Source of the DNA: Promethearchaeota archaeon
GTDB lineage: Archaea; Asgardarchaeota; Lokiarchaeia; Sigyniarchaeales; SOKP01
Reading direction: 5' to 3'
Length of the DNA stretch: 64,000 bases
NCBI GenBank assembly: GCA_016839745.1
Contig: JAEOTS010000025.1
Span: 1 to 64,000 of the forward strand
The position numbers and the translations under genes were made by a program. This document shows positions 54,510 through 63,259 of this stretch, in pieces (position 1 is the first letter of the stretch; every line of letters begins with the position of its first letter). A model generated the notes under the pieces. The model was given only the letters and a program-made list of their open reading frames with translations. It did no database searches and was not told the DNA's origin.

Positions 54510-55193
54510 TTAAAAGTCTGCTAATGGTATATTACCATCATAATATATAGTTTTTCCATCAAAACTAAGTTGTACTACATTAATTCTTATATTTTTCTCT
54601 CTTGCTTCAGATAGTTTTGTTGAAAATTTAGGGTCAGTTTCAAAGTTAGGTTTAAATCTGGAAGCTTTGCGGAATACCAAAAATAAAAGCATTCCATTAT
54701 TCTCAATAATTTCCTGTACATGTCGAGTTCCGCGTTCAGTAGGGGCGTCGGGAAATAATGCTAAATCCTCTTTTACAAGAGTAACTCCCTTTACTTCTAA
54801 AGGGACGCCATCTAAAAAGAAATCTATTCTACTTTTACCAAGTTGTACTTCCTTTCTTATTTCTTTTGCTTTGGCAGTTTCAGGTAGGTATGGAAAAACT
54901 CTCGAAGCTAATTTAGAATGGATCGCTGTATCGATAAGAACCCATTCATCTTTATGCTTTACAGCTTTAACATAATAATCCAGTTTTCCGCGAGAATCAG
55001 TGAATAGGATTTCTCGACCTTTAATTAATAACTCCGTTAACCTTCCAGGATCGTGAATATGAGCAATTTTTATTTCATTATTATACTTTATTTCGCTTAC
55101 AAATCGATTAGGGCGAGTCAAAAAAATTCCTTTTTTGAGATTTGGGAGTTCAAAAAGAGGTACCTTACTTTTATTCATTTCAAAATGGCTCAA
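54510..55193 (-). CDS. sfsA: SfsA family protein
   Basis: This 227-residue protein has family features: HIHDPGRLTELLIKGREILF, a nuclease-like core SRIDFFLDGVPLEVKGVTLV, LFPDAPTERGTRHV and a late NVVQLSFDG. SfsA is a PD-(D/E)xK-like protein of debated role, linked with sugar regulation in bacteria and widespread in archaea. The D and E-V-K residues are present. It is convergent with the lysine-rich ORF. Confidence 0.9.
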   Translation of the reverse strand: MSHFEMNKSKVPLFELPNLKKGIFLTRPNRFVSEIKYNNEIKIAHIHDPGRLTELLIKGREILFTDSRGKLDYYVKAVKHKDEWVLIDTAIHSKLASRVFPYLPETAKAKEIRKEVQLGKSRIDFFLDGVPLEVKGVTLVKEDLALFPDAPTERGTRHVQEIIENNGMLLFLVFRKASRFKPNFETDPKFSTKLSEAREKNIRINVVQLSFDGKTIYYDGNIPLADF

Positions 55194-55296
55194 AATAGGA
55201 AGTATTTAATTAAGGTTATATTCATTGGATTTAAATAAATTTCATTATAGAATATAAACTATAGAGATAAATGGAGTTTCGCTTTAAACTAATATA

Positions 55297-55536
55297 ATGA
55301 GTGATACACCCGATAACAGTAAAATTGTGAGTTACAAGTTCCACCATATTGATACAAATAAATGTAAAAGATGCGAAGCTTTTTCGTGCGAAGAAGCTTG
55401 CTTTAGAGGAATTTATAAGGTCTTAAATAAAGATTCTGAACCTATGTGCGTTGTTGTAGAAGATCGAGAAGATCACTGCATTAAATGTCATATCTGTACT
55501 ACAGCATGCAAATTAAGAGCAATAACAATAGATTGA
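55297..55536 (+). CDS. Small ferredoxin-like protein
   Basis: This 79-residue protein has two cysteine clusters: CKRCEAFSCEEACFRG, with five residues between the second and third Cys, and HCIKCHICTTACKLRA, a standard CxxCxxCxxxC. The second should bind a 4Fe-4S cluster; the first may too. Redox partners are unknown. It stands between sfsA and an Lrp regulator. Confidence 0.8.
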   Translation: MSDTPDNSKIVSYKFHHIDTNKCKRCEAFSCEEACFRGIYKVLNKDSEPMCVVVEDREDHCIKCHICTTACKLRAITID

Positions 55537-55701
55537 GTCTAAAATATTAATTAGATTTTTATTATTGAAGCGAATTCCTTTTATGTTGATATTTTAAATT
55601 AGTTGGTGTAGTTTTTTTCATAATTTATAAAATATAAGTATATTTTTAATTTGTAAAATCATTATCTAATATAAAATTAAAATTAATATTAGGAAATTAA
55701 T

Positions 55702-56247
55702 ATGATTTCAGACAAATTAAAGCTTGATGATATCGATCGCAGAATCATTACATTAGTACAAGACGATCCAAATTTAACTCACACTCAAATTGCTGAAAAA
55801 ATCAGTAGGTCTCAACCAACTGTTGGAATGAGAATAAAAAAGCTTGAAAAAGAAGGAATCCTACAATTCCAACCGGGGATTAATTTCAGAAAGGTAGACC
55901 TATTTTTAGCAACTGTGGAATTGAATACTAAACATCCAGATGAAATTCTTGCTATGGCGAAATTTTGTCCATTTATGCTGAACGCGTTTAGACTAAGTGG
56001 AGCTCATAACATTTGTATTTTACTTGCGAGTTCTAAACTTGATAAATTGGATAATATCGTAAATTACCATTTTAGAAGCGATCCTGGTGTTCAATCTGTC
56101 TCAATGAATATGATAACTGAAATCGCTAAAGACTTTATAATGCCCGTAGACTTCGCAAGTGAAGAACATCTTCCAACAATTGAGGCGGGATGCGGCGAAA
56201 AATGTAAATATAAGATGGCTAAACTAAAAGGATTAGAGACAGTTTAG
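55702..56247 (+). CDS. Lrp/AsnC-type regulator with C-terminal CxxxC
   Basis: The 181-residue protein has an N-terminal winged helix-turn-helix, DRRIITLVQDDPNLTHTQIA with SRSQPTVGMRIKKLEKEG, and a C-terminal RAM-like effector domain. The last residues hold GCGEKCKYK, a CX3C pair absent from typical Lrp proteins. Such a pair could sense redox or metal. It is convergent with a paralogue, 16 bp between stops. Targets are unknown. Confidence 0.87.
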   Translation: MISDKLKLDDIDRRIITLVQDDPNLTHTQIAEKISRSQPTVGMRIKKLEKEGILQFQPGINFRKVDLFLATVELNTKHPDEILAMAKFCPFMLNAFRLSGAHNICILLASSKLDKLDNIVNYHFRSDPGVQSVSMNMITEIAKDFIMPVDFASEEHLPTIEAGCGEKCKYKMAKLKGLETV

Positions 56248-56263
56248 AATGATTTCTCTTTTT

Positions 56264-56833
56264 TTAGCTTTCCTCTTCACTTGTATTAAATTTATAATTT
56301 GGTAGATTAACATTCAAATTACAATCAGGACCGCAAACACTTGAATGAAAATCAAATTTCTCTATCTGAAAATCAATTGGAACTACAAAATCATGAACAG
56401 AGTCAATCAAAATGTTTGTTTTCACGTTGATAACATTTGGATCTTTTCTAAAGCATAAATCTACTAATTTTTCGATGGTTTGAAGATCAGAAGCTGCAAC
56501 AAAACAAAGCAAATTAAATTCTCCAGAGATTTTGAACGCATGGTTGATGAAAGGACACTTCTCTATTTTACTAACTATTGTCTCTACATCTTTAGTTGAT
56601 ACGAAAACGATTGCGACTTTGATATCTACTTTCTTAATATTGAATCCAACTTGTCTTGTAAGTAGATGTTTTCTTTCTAATTTAATGATTCTTGCCCCTA
56701 CAGCCGGTTGAGACTTCTCTATTTCTCTTGCTATGTCACTATGCGTGACTGATGGATCTTTCTCGAGCATCTCAATTATCTTATAATCGTCGTCATCAAT
56801 ACCTAATATTTCCTTAAAAGTTTTTTTTATCAT
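56264..56833 (-). CDS. Lrp/AsnC-type regulator, convergent paralogue
   Basis: This 189-residue protein repeats the layout of its neighbour: DDYKIIEMLEKDPSVTHSDI, SQPAVGARIIKLERK, and a C-terminal region with VCGPDCNLN (CX3C). The two are arranged tail to tail and may form hetero-oligomers. The region upstream (56834-57015) is AT-rich spacer with no feature recognised. Confidence 0.86.
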   Translation of the reverse strand: MIKKTFKEILGIDDDDYKIIEMLEKDPSVTHSDIAREIEKSQPAVGARIIKLERKHLLTRQVGFNIKKVDIKVAIVFVSTKDVETIVSKIEKCPFINHAFKISGEFNLLCFVAASDLQTIEKLVDLCFRKDPNVINVKTNILIDSVHDFVVPIDFQIEKFDFHSSVCGPDCNLNVNLPNYKFNTSEEES

Positions 56834-57015
56834 AGTCTTTTTCCTCTACTATCTAGAGAAGCTATTAATTAATTAATTTGATTTTAATAAATTAAAATTT
56901 ATTTAAATTTTAACTTAAACAATATGAATAGTTATAATCAAGTCGTTTTATTTTATAAATTATTTTAGTATTTTTAGTGCTAATTTACTCTAGAAAAAAT
57001 TTTTGAATTTTTTAC

Positions 57016-57978
57016 CTAAATTAAAGTTGTGAATATACTTAACATAAAAATAATGGCAGCAAAACCAATGAATCCAACTAAAAAATAAAGAGGTTGACCT
57101 TTTTCTTTTTCAGGAATTACTTCTCTAACTATTGTGTAGAGGATCACTCCCGAAACAAATGAAAAAAAGATATAGAATAACTCAGTGTACTCAAAACCTA
57201 TTAAATCTAAAATTAATCCAAACATAACTCCTAGGAAATTTGAAAGTGCGAGAACATATTTTCTGGTCATATTCTCATCAATATCGTAAGTATCGTAGAT
57301 TTCCAGATCAGTAAATATGATGTGGCTTTCTGATCTGTTTGTTATTATTGCTCTAAACCAAGCGAATAGAAAAAATAAAATCCCCGCAGTTAAATCAATA
57401 GTTAATAATCCTACTACGATAATCCCTACGAGAAGATGATATGAAAAATTCGTAAAAAAACGAAGACTGCTTAAATCTTCGTTGATGTGTGTTTGAATCT
57501 TAAACTTATAACGATTTATTTCTTCTTTGAACTCTCCACCTTGTTTGTGTAAATCTGCTATTGTTAGGGCTATGTCCTTCAGAGCCATATCGTCTAAATC
57601 ATCTTTTTCTAATTCTTTAGTTAATATATTCTCGATATTTTCTTCAACTTTCTGCAGAATTTGTTCTTTTTTGATTAATTTGCGCATTCGCTTTTGCGAT
57701 TTAGACTCTACCTTTTGTAAAATTAATTTTTCAGAAAGGTGGACAAATACAAAACCAATTAGCACAAATAAGTACTCAAAAAATGTAAGTTCAAATGGGA
57801 GTACGGGAATATTTTCGGCTATTTCTGGGAGAAGAACTAAGAAGAAATAGGAGATAGAAATGCCCGCTATTAAGGAAATGTTGAGTTTAGGATGTGTTTG
57901 TTGATAAAAATCGACTATGAAAAAAAGCACACTAAATATTATTGAAATAATAGCTATAATTGTAAAAGTAATTGGCAT
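57016..57978 (-). CDS. Multi-spanning membrane protein, possibly ZIP-like
   Basis: This 320-residue protein has about seven hydrophobic helices, with a charged coiled-coil loop at residues 90-165 between the third and fourth. The order and the ends, ISYFFLVLLPEIAE and LYTIVREVIPEKEKGQPLYF, recall ZIP metal transporters. The expected His/Glu metal sites of ZIP helices IV-V are not clearly present (FSYHLLVGIIVV only), so transport is uncertain. It stands alone. Confidence 0.55.
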   Translation of the reverse strand: MPITFTIIAIISIIFSVLFFIVDFYQQTHPKLNISLIAGISISYFFLVLLPEIAENIPVLPFELTFFEYLFVLIGFVFVHLSEKLILQKVESKSQKRMRKLIKKEQILQKVEENIENILTKELEKDDLDDMALKDIALTIADLHKQGGEFKEEINRYKFKIQTHINEDLSSLRFFTNFSYHLLVGIIVVGLLTIDLTAGILFFLFAWFRAIITNRSESHIIFTDLEIYDTYDIDENMTRKYVLALSNFLGVMFGLILDLIGFEYTELFYIFFSFVSGVILYTIVREVIPEKEKGQPLYFLVGFIGFAAIIFMLSIFTTLI

Positions 57979-58150
57979 TAAATATTTGAATACGATTTTA
58001 ATTTAAAAGGTTTTTAATATTATATCGGGATTAAAAATACGCTCTTCACGATCCAAAGAATGAAAATCATAAATATTTAAGGTATTTTTACTTGAATTCT
58101 ATAATGACAATTTTAATAATTTCTATGAATTCTTAGAGAGGTGAGTCTTA

Positions 58151-59062
58151 ATACAATTCTTCATTATCACTTCGAAAGAAGATAAAGCCTCCATGAATAT
58201 GCGAGAGGTTTTTTTAAATTCTAAACATTATTCTTTTATAGAGACTGGTGCGATATGGCATGAAAATCCAGTATTTAGTCTAAAGAAGTTAGCATTTGAA
58301 GGGCATAACGATAATTTTCTTAATGAAAATCAAATATTTTTAGGTTTAACAATAGAGCCCCTCATATTCCTAGAAAATTTCGAAGTTGGTGGAGCTAATC
58401 TCAAACCCGATTTAATAATTTTCGCTAGTAGACATACATCAAAAACTGCACGACCCGCATTTTTAGTTCATACAACAGGTAATTGGAGTAATAATGCAGA
58501 TTTTGGAGGAAAGCCTCAAGATTTATCCAAAACAAGTGCTCTACTACAAAAGGCAGGTTTTGAATCATTAAGAGGGCAACTAGAAAAATTCGATATCCCT
58601 GATTTTTCTTTAGATATGGAAGTAACTCATCATGGACCAACCACTTTAGATACTCCTTTGATATTCATGGAATTAGGGAGTAGTAAACAGGAATGGCTCA
58701 TAAAAGAAGCAGGTGAAGTTGTAGCGAATGCTATTGTTAACACAGTTTTTAAATATCTAGTTTTTAAAAAGAAGAAAGATCAACAAGTTGGTTTAGGTTT
58801 TGGTGGTACTCACTATGCTCCTAATTTTAATAGGTTAATTACCAATACTAATATCGCACTTTCATTTATCTGTCCAAAGTATTACATCCAAGAGTTAAAC
58901 GAGATTTTTATTAAACTTATGATCAATAACACATTAGAAGATATTGATTACTTCATATTAGATTGGAAAGGTACTAATTCTGAAGACAAGAAACACTTGA
59001 TTCCCTTACTTGAAAAATTTGACATTCCTGTGAGGAAAACAAGAAGCTTTTCAACAAATTAA
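58151..59062 (+). CDS. dtdA: D-aminoacyl-tRNA deacylase, archaeal type (apparent ATA start)
   Basis: The protein has DtdA motifs ASRHTSKTARPAFLVHTTGN and DMEVTHHGPTTL, then GFGGTHYAP. It hydrolyses D-aminoacyl-tRNA. The first ATG (58193) would remove the first strand. The frame upstream encodes QFFIITSKEDKAS, matching the family N-terminus, and is closed by TGA at 58142-58144. No ATG, GTG or TTG is available, but ATA at 58151 lies about seven bases after AGAGGTGA. Initiation at ATA is therefore the best reading. Confidence 0.85.
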   Translation: MQFFIITSKEDKASMNMREVFLNSKHYSFIETGAIWHENPVFSLKKLAFEGHNDNFLNENQIFLGLTIEPLIFLENFEVGGANLKPDLIIFASRHTSKTARPAFLVHTTGNWSNNADFGGKPQDLSKTSALLQKAGFESLRGQLEKFDIPDFSLDMEVTHHGPTTLDTPLIFMELGSSKQEWLIKEAGEVVANAIVNTVFKYLVFKKKKDQQVGLGFGGTHYAPNFNRLITNTNIALSFICPKYYIQELNEIFIKLMINNTLEDIDYFILDWKGTNSEDKKHLIPLLEKFDIPVRKTRSFSTN

Positions 59063-59091
59063 GTATGATTAATGTTCACAGTGGATAAATA

Positions 59092-59955
59092 CTACTCTTC
59101 TTTTAACTTCTCGTAGTATTCTACTAAATTTTTAAAAACATAATGACAAGCTACATAACCTTGAGTAGCTGCTTTTTGTAAAACGTTATTGAGAAACTCT
59201 TGATACTTAGAATCCTCATTTATTGTCACATTTAATTCCCTTACATTGTAATAGCTACGATAAAATAGAGTTGGCCAATCTACTAGTGAACGAATAGTTT
59301 GATTGTAGGTCTTTTTACCTTCTTCAGATAACTCTAACTCTTTTTTTAAGCTATAGGAAAGAGATTTACCCTTTTTTACTTTAGTAATAAATCCATCTGA
59401 GGCTACTTCATGCATGTACGTTTTAAGTTGGTTGGATTTTAGTTGGATGTTTATTTTTTTAAGATTATCAATAATTTCTGTGGTCTTCTGGTCTTTAAAT
59501 TTAATTAATAAATAATTTCTTGCTAAAATATTGTATTTCAGGGGAACTGTTTCGTGATCTAACTGATTATATTGGATTAAATTACCCAAAATTTCTTTTG
59601 CAACAAAATATTTAAGAATAATTCGATCTTCTTCGTTGAAATTTTTTATAAAAATTTCAGAATCTTCAAAATAAGAGTTATAAAGAGCTGTTAGCAGCGA
59701 TTTTATCGAATGAAATCCGTCTTCGAAGGAAATCTTTATAATGTTCAGAACTTTAATTCTATAATCTAAATTTGACAAAAATTTATCTTTCTCAACTTTA
59801 ATAGAGCGAACTAAGTGGGGTTTTTCTTTTAGAGATGAAAAATTCTCGCCCCATTCTTTTTCAAAGCGATCAGATTGCGTTTTTGCGATGGTGTAAAGCT
59901 TATACACAACAGTGTATAATTTATTTAAGAATTCCTCTCCAGATACATTAGTCAT
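59092..59955 (-). CDS. Uncharacterised helical protein with a winged-helix-like segment
   Basis: The 287-residue product is mostly helical. Residues 165-215 (ILARNYLLIKFKD, QLKTYMHEVASDGFITKV, KKGKSLSYSLKKELELSEEG) read like a winged helix-turn-helix with a beta wing. No enzyme motif or membrane segment. It is convergent with dtdA. A regulator is possible but unproven. Confidence 0.6.
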   Translation of the reverse strand: MTNVSGEEFLNKLYTVVYKLYTIAKTQSDRFEKEWGENFSSLKEKPHLVRSIKVEKDKFLSNLDYRIKVLNIIKISFEDGFHSIKSLLTALYNSYFEDSEIFIKNFNEEDRIILKYFVAKEILGNLIQYNQLDHETVPLKYNILARNYLLIKFKDQKTTEIIDNLKKINIQLKSNQLKTYMHEVASDGFITKVKKGKSLSYSLKKELELSEEGKKTYNQTIRSLVDWPTLFYRSYYNVRELNVTINEDSKYQEFLNNVLQKAATQGYVACHYVFKNLVEYYEKLKEE

Positions 59956-60080
59956 CTACGAATCCCTTAACTTTCTAGCTTCTGTTTTTTAGATTTAATT
60001 ATTATTAAACACTAAAAAGTATTAAAGTTTTATTTAAAATAAGTAATATGTTATTATAATTGGGAAATTTAAAAAATAAG

Positions 60081-60473
60081 ATGGCAATAACCTTGAGAAT
60101 AGATCACATTGCTGTAAGTTCGAATACCGAAGAAGATAGCGATAATTTTTTTGCCAAATTATTGGATATGAAAAAGGAGAGAGACTTCATTGTATCTAAT
60201 GACCTTATGGAACAATTTTTTGGAGTTAAAAAAGATCAAAGAATAGTTAGGTATGGAAATGATGAAGTAAGCGTTGAAGTTTTTATAACAGACGATAATA
60301 GCAAAATTCTAGATAAATTTACACATCTATGCCTAATAATTGAGGATCGAGAAAAACTCATAGAAAAAGCAAAGCAATTAAATTTCAAAGTAATAAAAGT
60401 CCCAAGAAAGAACAGTGACGGCTTTTATTTATTTTTAAAAGATCATTTCGGTAATCTATATGAGATTAAATAA
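60081..60473 (+). CDS. VOC/glyoxalase superfamily protein
   Basis: This protein of 130 residues has the two beta-alpha-beta-beta-beta units of the VOC fold: RIDHIAVSSNTEEDSDNFFA and FTHLCLIIEDREKLIEKAKQ, ending LFLKDHFGNLYEIK. Metal ligands could be the early His, the middle His and the terminal Glu. Substrates vary from methylglyoxal to antibiotics. ATG 60081 is preferred to TTG 60060. Confidence 0.8.
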   Translation: MAITLRIDHIAVSSNTEEDSDNFFAKLLDMKKERDFIVSNDLMEQFFGVKKDQRIVRYGNDEVSVEVFITDDNSKILDKFTHLCLIIEDREKLIEKAKQLNFKVIKVPRKNSDGFYLFLKDHFGNLYEIK

Positions 60474-60555
60474 CAATAACATTTTTTAGAGTAGATTTTT
60501 ATTTAAACATGGGGCGTTTAATAATGCCTTAAAATAATGAATGTGAATATCACAA

Positions 60556-61329
60556 ATGCCCGGATCATATAAGCTAAAATTAGTCTTAGGTGGATCACGA
60601 AATTCAGGAAAAACCACATTCATTAATAGCAATAGAAATAATAACAGCCCAATTGGTGTTTCTTTTGAATCTATTGAATGTTTCGTTAACGAAGGGGATC
60701 ATTTTAAATTTATTGTGTGGGATCTAAAAGATAACGCAAGATTTAAATTTCTTTTCCCTTATTTCTGTCGAGGCGCTAGTGCGGGATTATTATGTGTTGA
60801 TTTATCAAATAAAGAATCATTTTTAGACTTAAGTAGGTGGATAAATCTTTTTAGGGAGAGTGCGGGAGGTATTCCAATACTTTTAATTGGAACTAAAGCC
60901 GATTTAGCAAAGAGAGAAGTAACAGATGAACTAATTAATGAAATCGTTGCTACAGAAGGAATTGAATATGCGGGGCATACATCCATATTGAATTTAGATA
61001 GTAAGATAGAAGAAGTATTTAAAAAATTAGTTCAAACTTTAAACCCAAATATTTCTATTCATTATTTTCATCTTTCCAAAAAGGAAGAAGATGAAGAATT
61101 TAAGCTTTTAGAAAGGTTCTTTGATCACTGCCCTATATGCAAAAAAATAAACCATCATAGTGCAAATTTGAGAAGGATTTATGCAAATAAGACCAACCCT
61201 GATACTATGGGTTTAAGAGAAAACCTAATTAGATTAGTTGATAATTTTGATTTTATTAATTTCGAATACTCTAACAAAATTTCTGTTGGAATTCCTTGTT
61301 GTGAGTGCTATAAAGAATTATTCGACTAA
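60556..61329 (+). CDS. Ras-like small GTPase with a cysteine-rich C-terminal extension
   Basis: Residues 1-165 are a Rab-like GTPase: P-loop LGGSRNSGKTTFINS, guanine motifs IGTKADLAK and HTSILN. Switch II reads IVWDLKDNARFKF; the invariant DxxG glycine and the catalytic Gln of WDTAGQ are changed. Residues 190-257 add CPICKK and CCECYKE, a likely zinc site. Small GTPases are numerous in Asgard archaea. The altered switch suggests a slow or non-hydrolysing switch. It is convergent with Nudix, overlapping its end by four bases. Confidence 0.85.
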   Translation: MPGSYKLKLVLGGSRNSGKTTFINSNRNNNSPIGVSFESIECFVNEGDHFKFIVWDLKDNARFKFLFPYFCRGASAGLLCVDLSNKESFLDLSRWINLFRESAGGIPILLIGTKADLAKREVTDELINEIVATEGIEYAGHTSILNLDSKIEEVFKKLVQTLNPNISIHYFHLSKKEEDEEFKLLERFFDHCPICKKINHHSANLRRIYANKTNPDTMGLRENLIRLVDNFDFINFEYSNKISVGIPCCECYKELFD

Positions 61330-61745
61330 TTTTGTAAAATTCCAGACGCAATGATTATGTCTTTGTGATCAAATGCTAGCTTTAAAGATTCAATTTCTGA
61401 AACTAGCACAATTTCTAAAGATTGAGCATCATCCTTTGCAATCGGGGTCTCAGTTTTAGTTAAAGGTTCACACAAAAAAGCAATAGAGAGATTATGCCCT
61501 CTGGGATCGCGTTTTGGTTCCGAAAATACCCCTATAAGATTAATAAGATTCACATTAATATTCGTTTCTTCATAAGCTTCTCTGATACACGCCGCTTCTA
61601 CAGTTTCGCCTACATTAACAAATCCTCCGGGTAGAGCTAATTCCCCTTTAAATGGCGGATTTTTTCTACGAATTAGAACTATAGAATTCTCTGGATATTT
61701 TATAACCGCATCAACAGCCACTAATGGAGTTATAGGTTTTTGCAT
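61326..61745 (-). CDS. Nudix hydrolase
   Basis: This 139-residue protein has a full Nudix box, GGFVNVGETVEAACIREAYE followed by ETNINV, and PKRDPRGHNL as in ADP-ribose pyrophosphatases. It hydrolyses nucleoside diphosphate derivatives. It lies two bases from the metallophosphoesterase gene on the same strand, in an operon, and overlaps the end of the GTPase gene by four bases. Confidence 0.9.
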   Translation of the reverse strand: MQKPITPLVAVDAVIKYPENSIVLIRRKNPPFKGELALPGGFVNVGETVEAACIREAYEETNINVNLINLIGVFSEPKRDPRGHNLSIAFLCEPLTKTETPIAKDDAQSLEIVLVSEIESLKLAFDHKDIIIASGILQN

Positions 61746-61747
61746 TA

Positions 61748-62554
61748 TTAATCATCCCATACATCGGAGCTCAATAAATGCTCTATCCGCGTTCGACGCG
61801 GTCTAACAAACTTAGTTCGACTTAATTTTCGTTCTAAAAGCAGACTGCTTTCGAGGTTTGTAGAATTTACTATAGATACTTCAATATCTCCCTCGTCTAA
61901 AATAATATGATTAAAGCTAGGACTATCATCTGCTCTAACTTTATTAGAAGCAGAAGTGCCACAGTAGAGGAATGTTGTCGGTCCAATGACATATGCGTGG
62001 GGTACGTGCCTATGTCCCATTAACACCAAATCAATTTCAAATAACTGAGTAAATTCGAGAATTTCCCCAGCATCTCTTACTGTTGTAAATTTTTGCCCTG
62101 AAAGAGGTACTGGTATTAAGTGATGGTGAAGTGCCATTACTCTATTTTCGAGGTTCTTATCGCAGCACCTGCCTAAATAGTCTAACTGTTCATCTCCGAT
62201 CATTCCTTCGCTCATATCATCCCTAGCGGAGCAAATTCCTACAATTAGAGTATCCAATTCATCCAATATTAATCTGGAACGACGAGGCCCAATTATTTTC
62301 TCGAAGTAGATTAGACCGGAATTTTTTGCATCGTGATTCCCTGGCACGACTAAAAATTTGGTGATATTCCTAATTCTCTGAATATAAGGAAGAATCGCGT
62401 GAAATTGAGTAACTCTTCCTTTATGAATTAAATCTCCAGTACAAATCACTACATCTGGCTTTTTATCCCCAATGTAATTTATAACATTTTCCATATAATC
62501 AGGTACAAACTCGCTACCATAATGTAAGTCAGATATATGGATAATTTCGACCAA
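61748..62554 (-). CDS. Calcineurin-like metallophosphoesterase
   Basis: This 268-residue protein has the metal motifs ISDLHYGSEF, CTGDLIHKGR, VVPGNHDAKN, ALHHHLIPV and LMGHRHVPHAYV. It is like cAMP-class or general phosphodiesterases (Icc/CpdA-type). Substrate unknown. It is the first gene of a two-gene operon with Nudix. Confidence 0.9.
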   Translation of the reverse strand: MVEIIHISDLHYGSEFVPDYMENVINYIGDKKPDVVICTGDLIHKGRVTQFHAILPYIQRIRNITKFLVVPGNHDAKNSGLIYFEKIIGPRRSRLILDELDTLIVGICSARDDMSEGMIGDEQLDYLGRCCDKNLENRVMALHHHLIPVPLSGQKFTTVRDAGEILEFTQLFEIDLVLMGHRHVPHAYVIGPTTFLYCGTSASNKVRADDSPSFNHIILDEGDIEVSIVNSTNLESSLLLERKLSRTKFVRPRRTRIEHLLSSDVWDD

Positions 62555-62731
62555 ATTTTCTCATCTCCATCTATAAATAAACCTATTTTTCTATAAGGTG
62601 TTCTAATGCATATTACATTTTAAACTATATTAAAGAATTTTAATTACATTTAGAAAAAGTTATAGTATTGTTTTCTCTACAAAAAAAACTGCTTTCAAAA
62701 TGAGTTTAAATGACTAAATTTTATAAAATTA

Positions 62732-62896
62732 TTAGACACATATTTGCTCGTTAAAAACATTCAGCATCTTCCTAGATTGAGATATTTTATCTAACAATAA
62801 TTTATCTTTACAATCTACGCATATATTTTTAGCTTTTAACCACCTAATTTGTCCACACTCAGGACAAAAAAACTCTTGATATACTAATTTCATCAT
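62732..62896 (-). CDS. Small zinc-ribbon protein (54 residues)
   Basis: The ORF encodes EFFCPECGQIRWLKAKNICV with DCKDK, a CxxC...CxxC zinc ribbon, and a helical tail. GGTGA lies six bases before the ATG pair. Its start is 12 bp from the stop of the upstream 52-residue ORF. Small zinc ribbons of this type occur in nucleic-acid proteins. No specific family recognised. Confidence 0.65.
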   Translation of the reverse strand: MMKLVYQEFFCPECGQIRWLKAKNICVDCKDKLLLDKISQSRKMLNVFNEQICV

Positions 62897-62907
62897 AAAT
62901 TTCACCA

Positions 62908-63066
62908 TTAAATTTTATTGTATTTTAGGATTTTAACTACGTCTAAATTAATCTGATCTATAATAATATCAAATGATTTCTCAAGTGGAGTGTCGATAAA
63001 ATTCCTCTTGAGTTTTGAATAATCTTCCTCTTTTTCCGTTAAATCTTCCAATATTTCTTCAAACAT
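62908..63066 (-). CDS. Small helical protein (52 residues)
   Basis: The ORF encodes an acidic-basic helix, FEEILEDLTEKEEDYSKLKR, then a short second segment DIIIDQINLDVVKILKY. No family recognised. It is in one operon with the zinc-ribbon ORF. The spacer 63067-63259 after the alaS stop holds only AT-rich sequence. Confidence 0.5.
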   Translation of the reverse strand: MFEEILEDLTEKEEDYSKLKRNFIDTPLEKSFDIIIDQINLDVVKILKYNKI

Positions 63067-63259
63067 AATTAATCTAATATTTTCTCTTTTCTCTTTATTA
63101 ATATAAGATTAATTTTTGTTATAAGCGATTTCGCCATAGTTTATAGATTCTATATAGTTAAAATTTATATGTAAATGTTAGAAAAAACCAGATTTTGCTA
63201 AATAATCTGAAAATATATATATAAAATTCTTAAAAAACCTAATGGAGACTATGAAAAAT

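Noticed and set aside
58193-59062. DtdA starting at ATG 58193
   Set aside because: This would remove the conserved first strand; upstream codons match the family and follow a strong Shine-Dalgarno.
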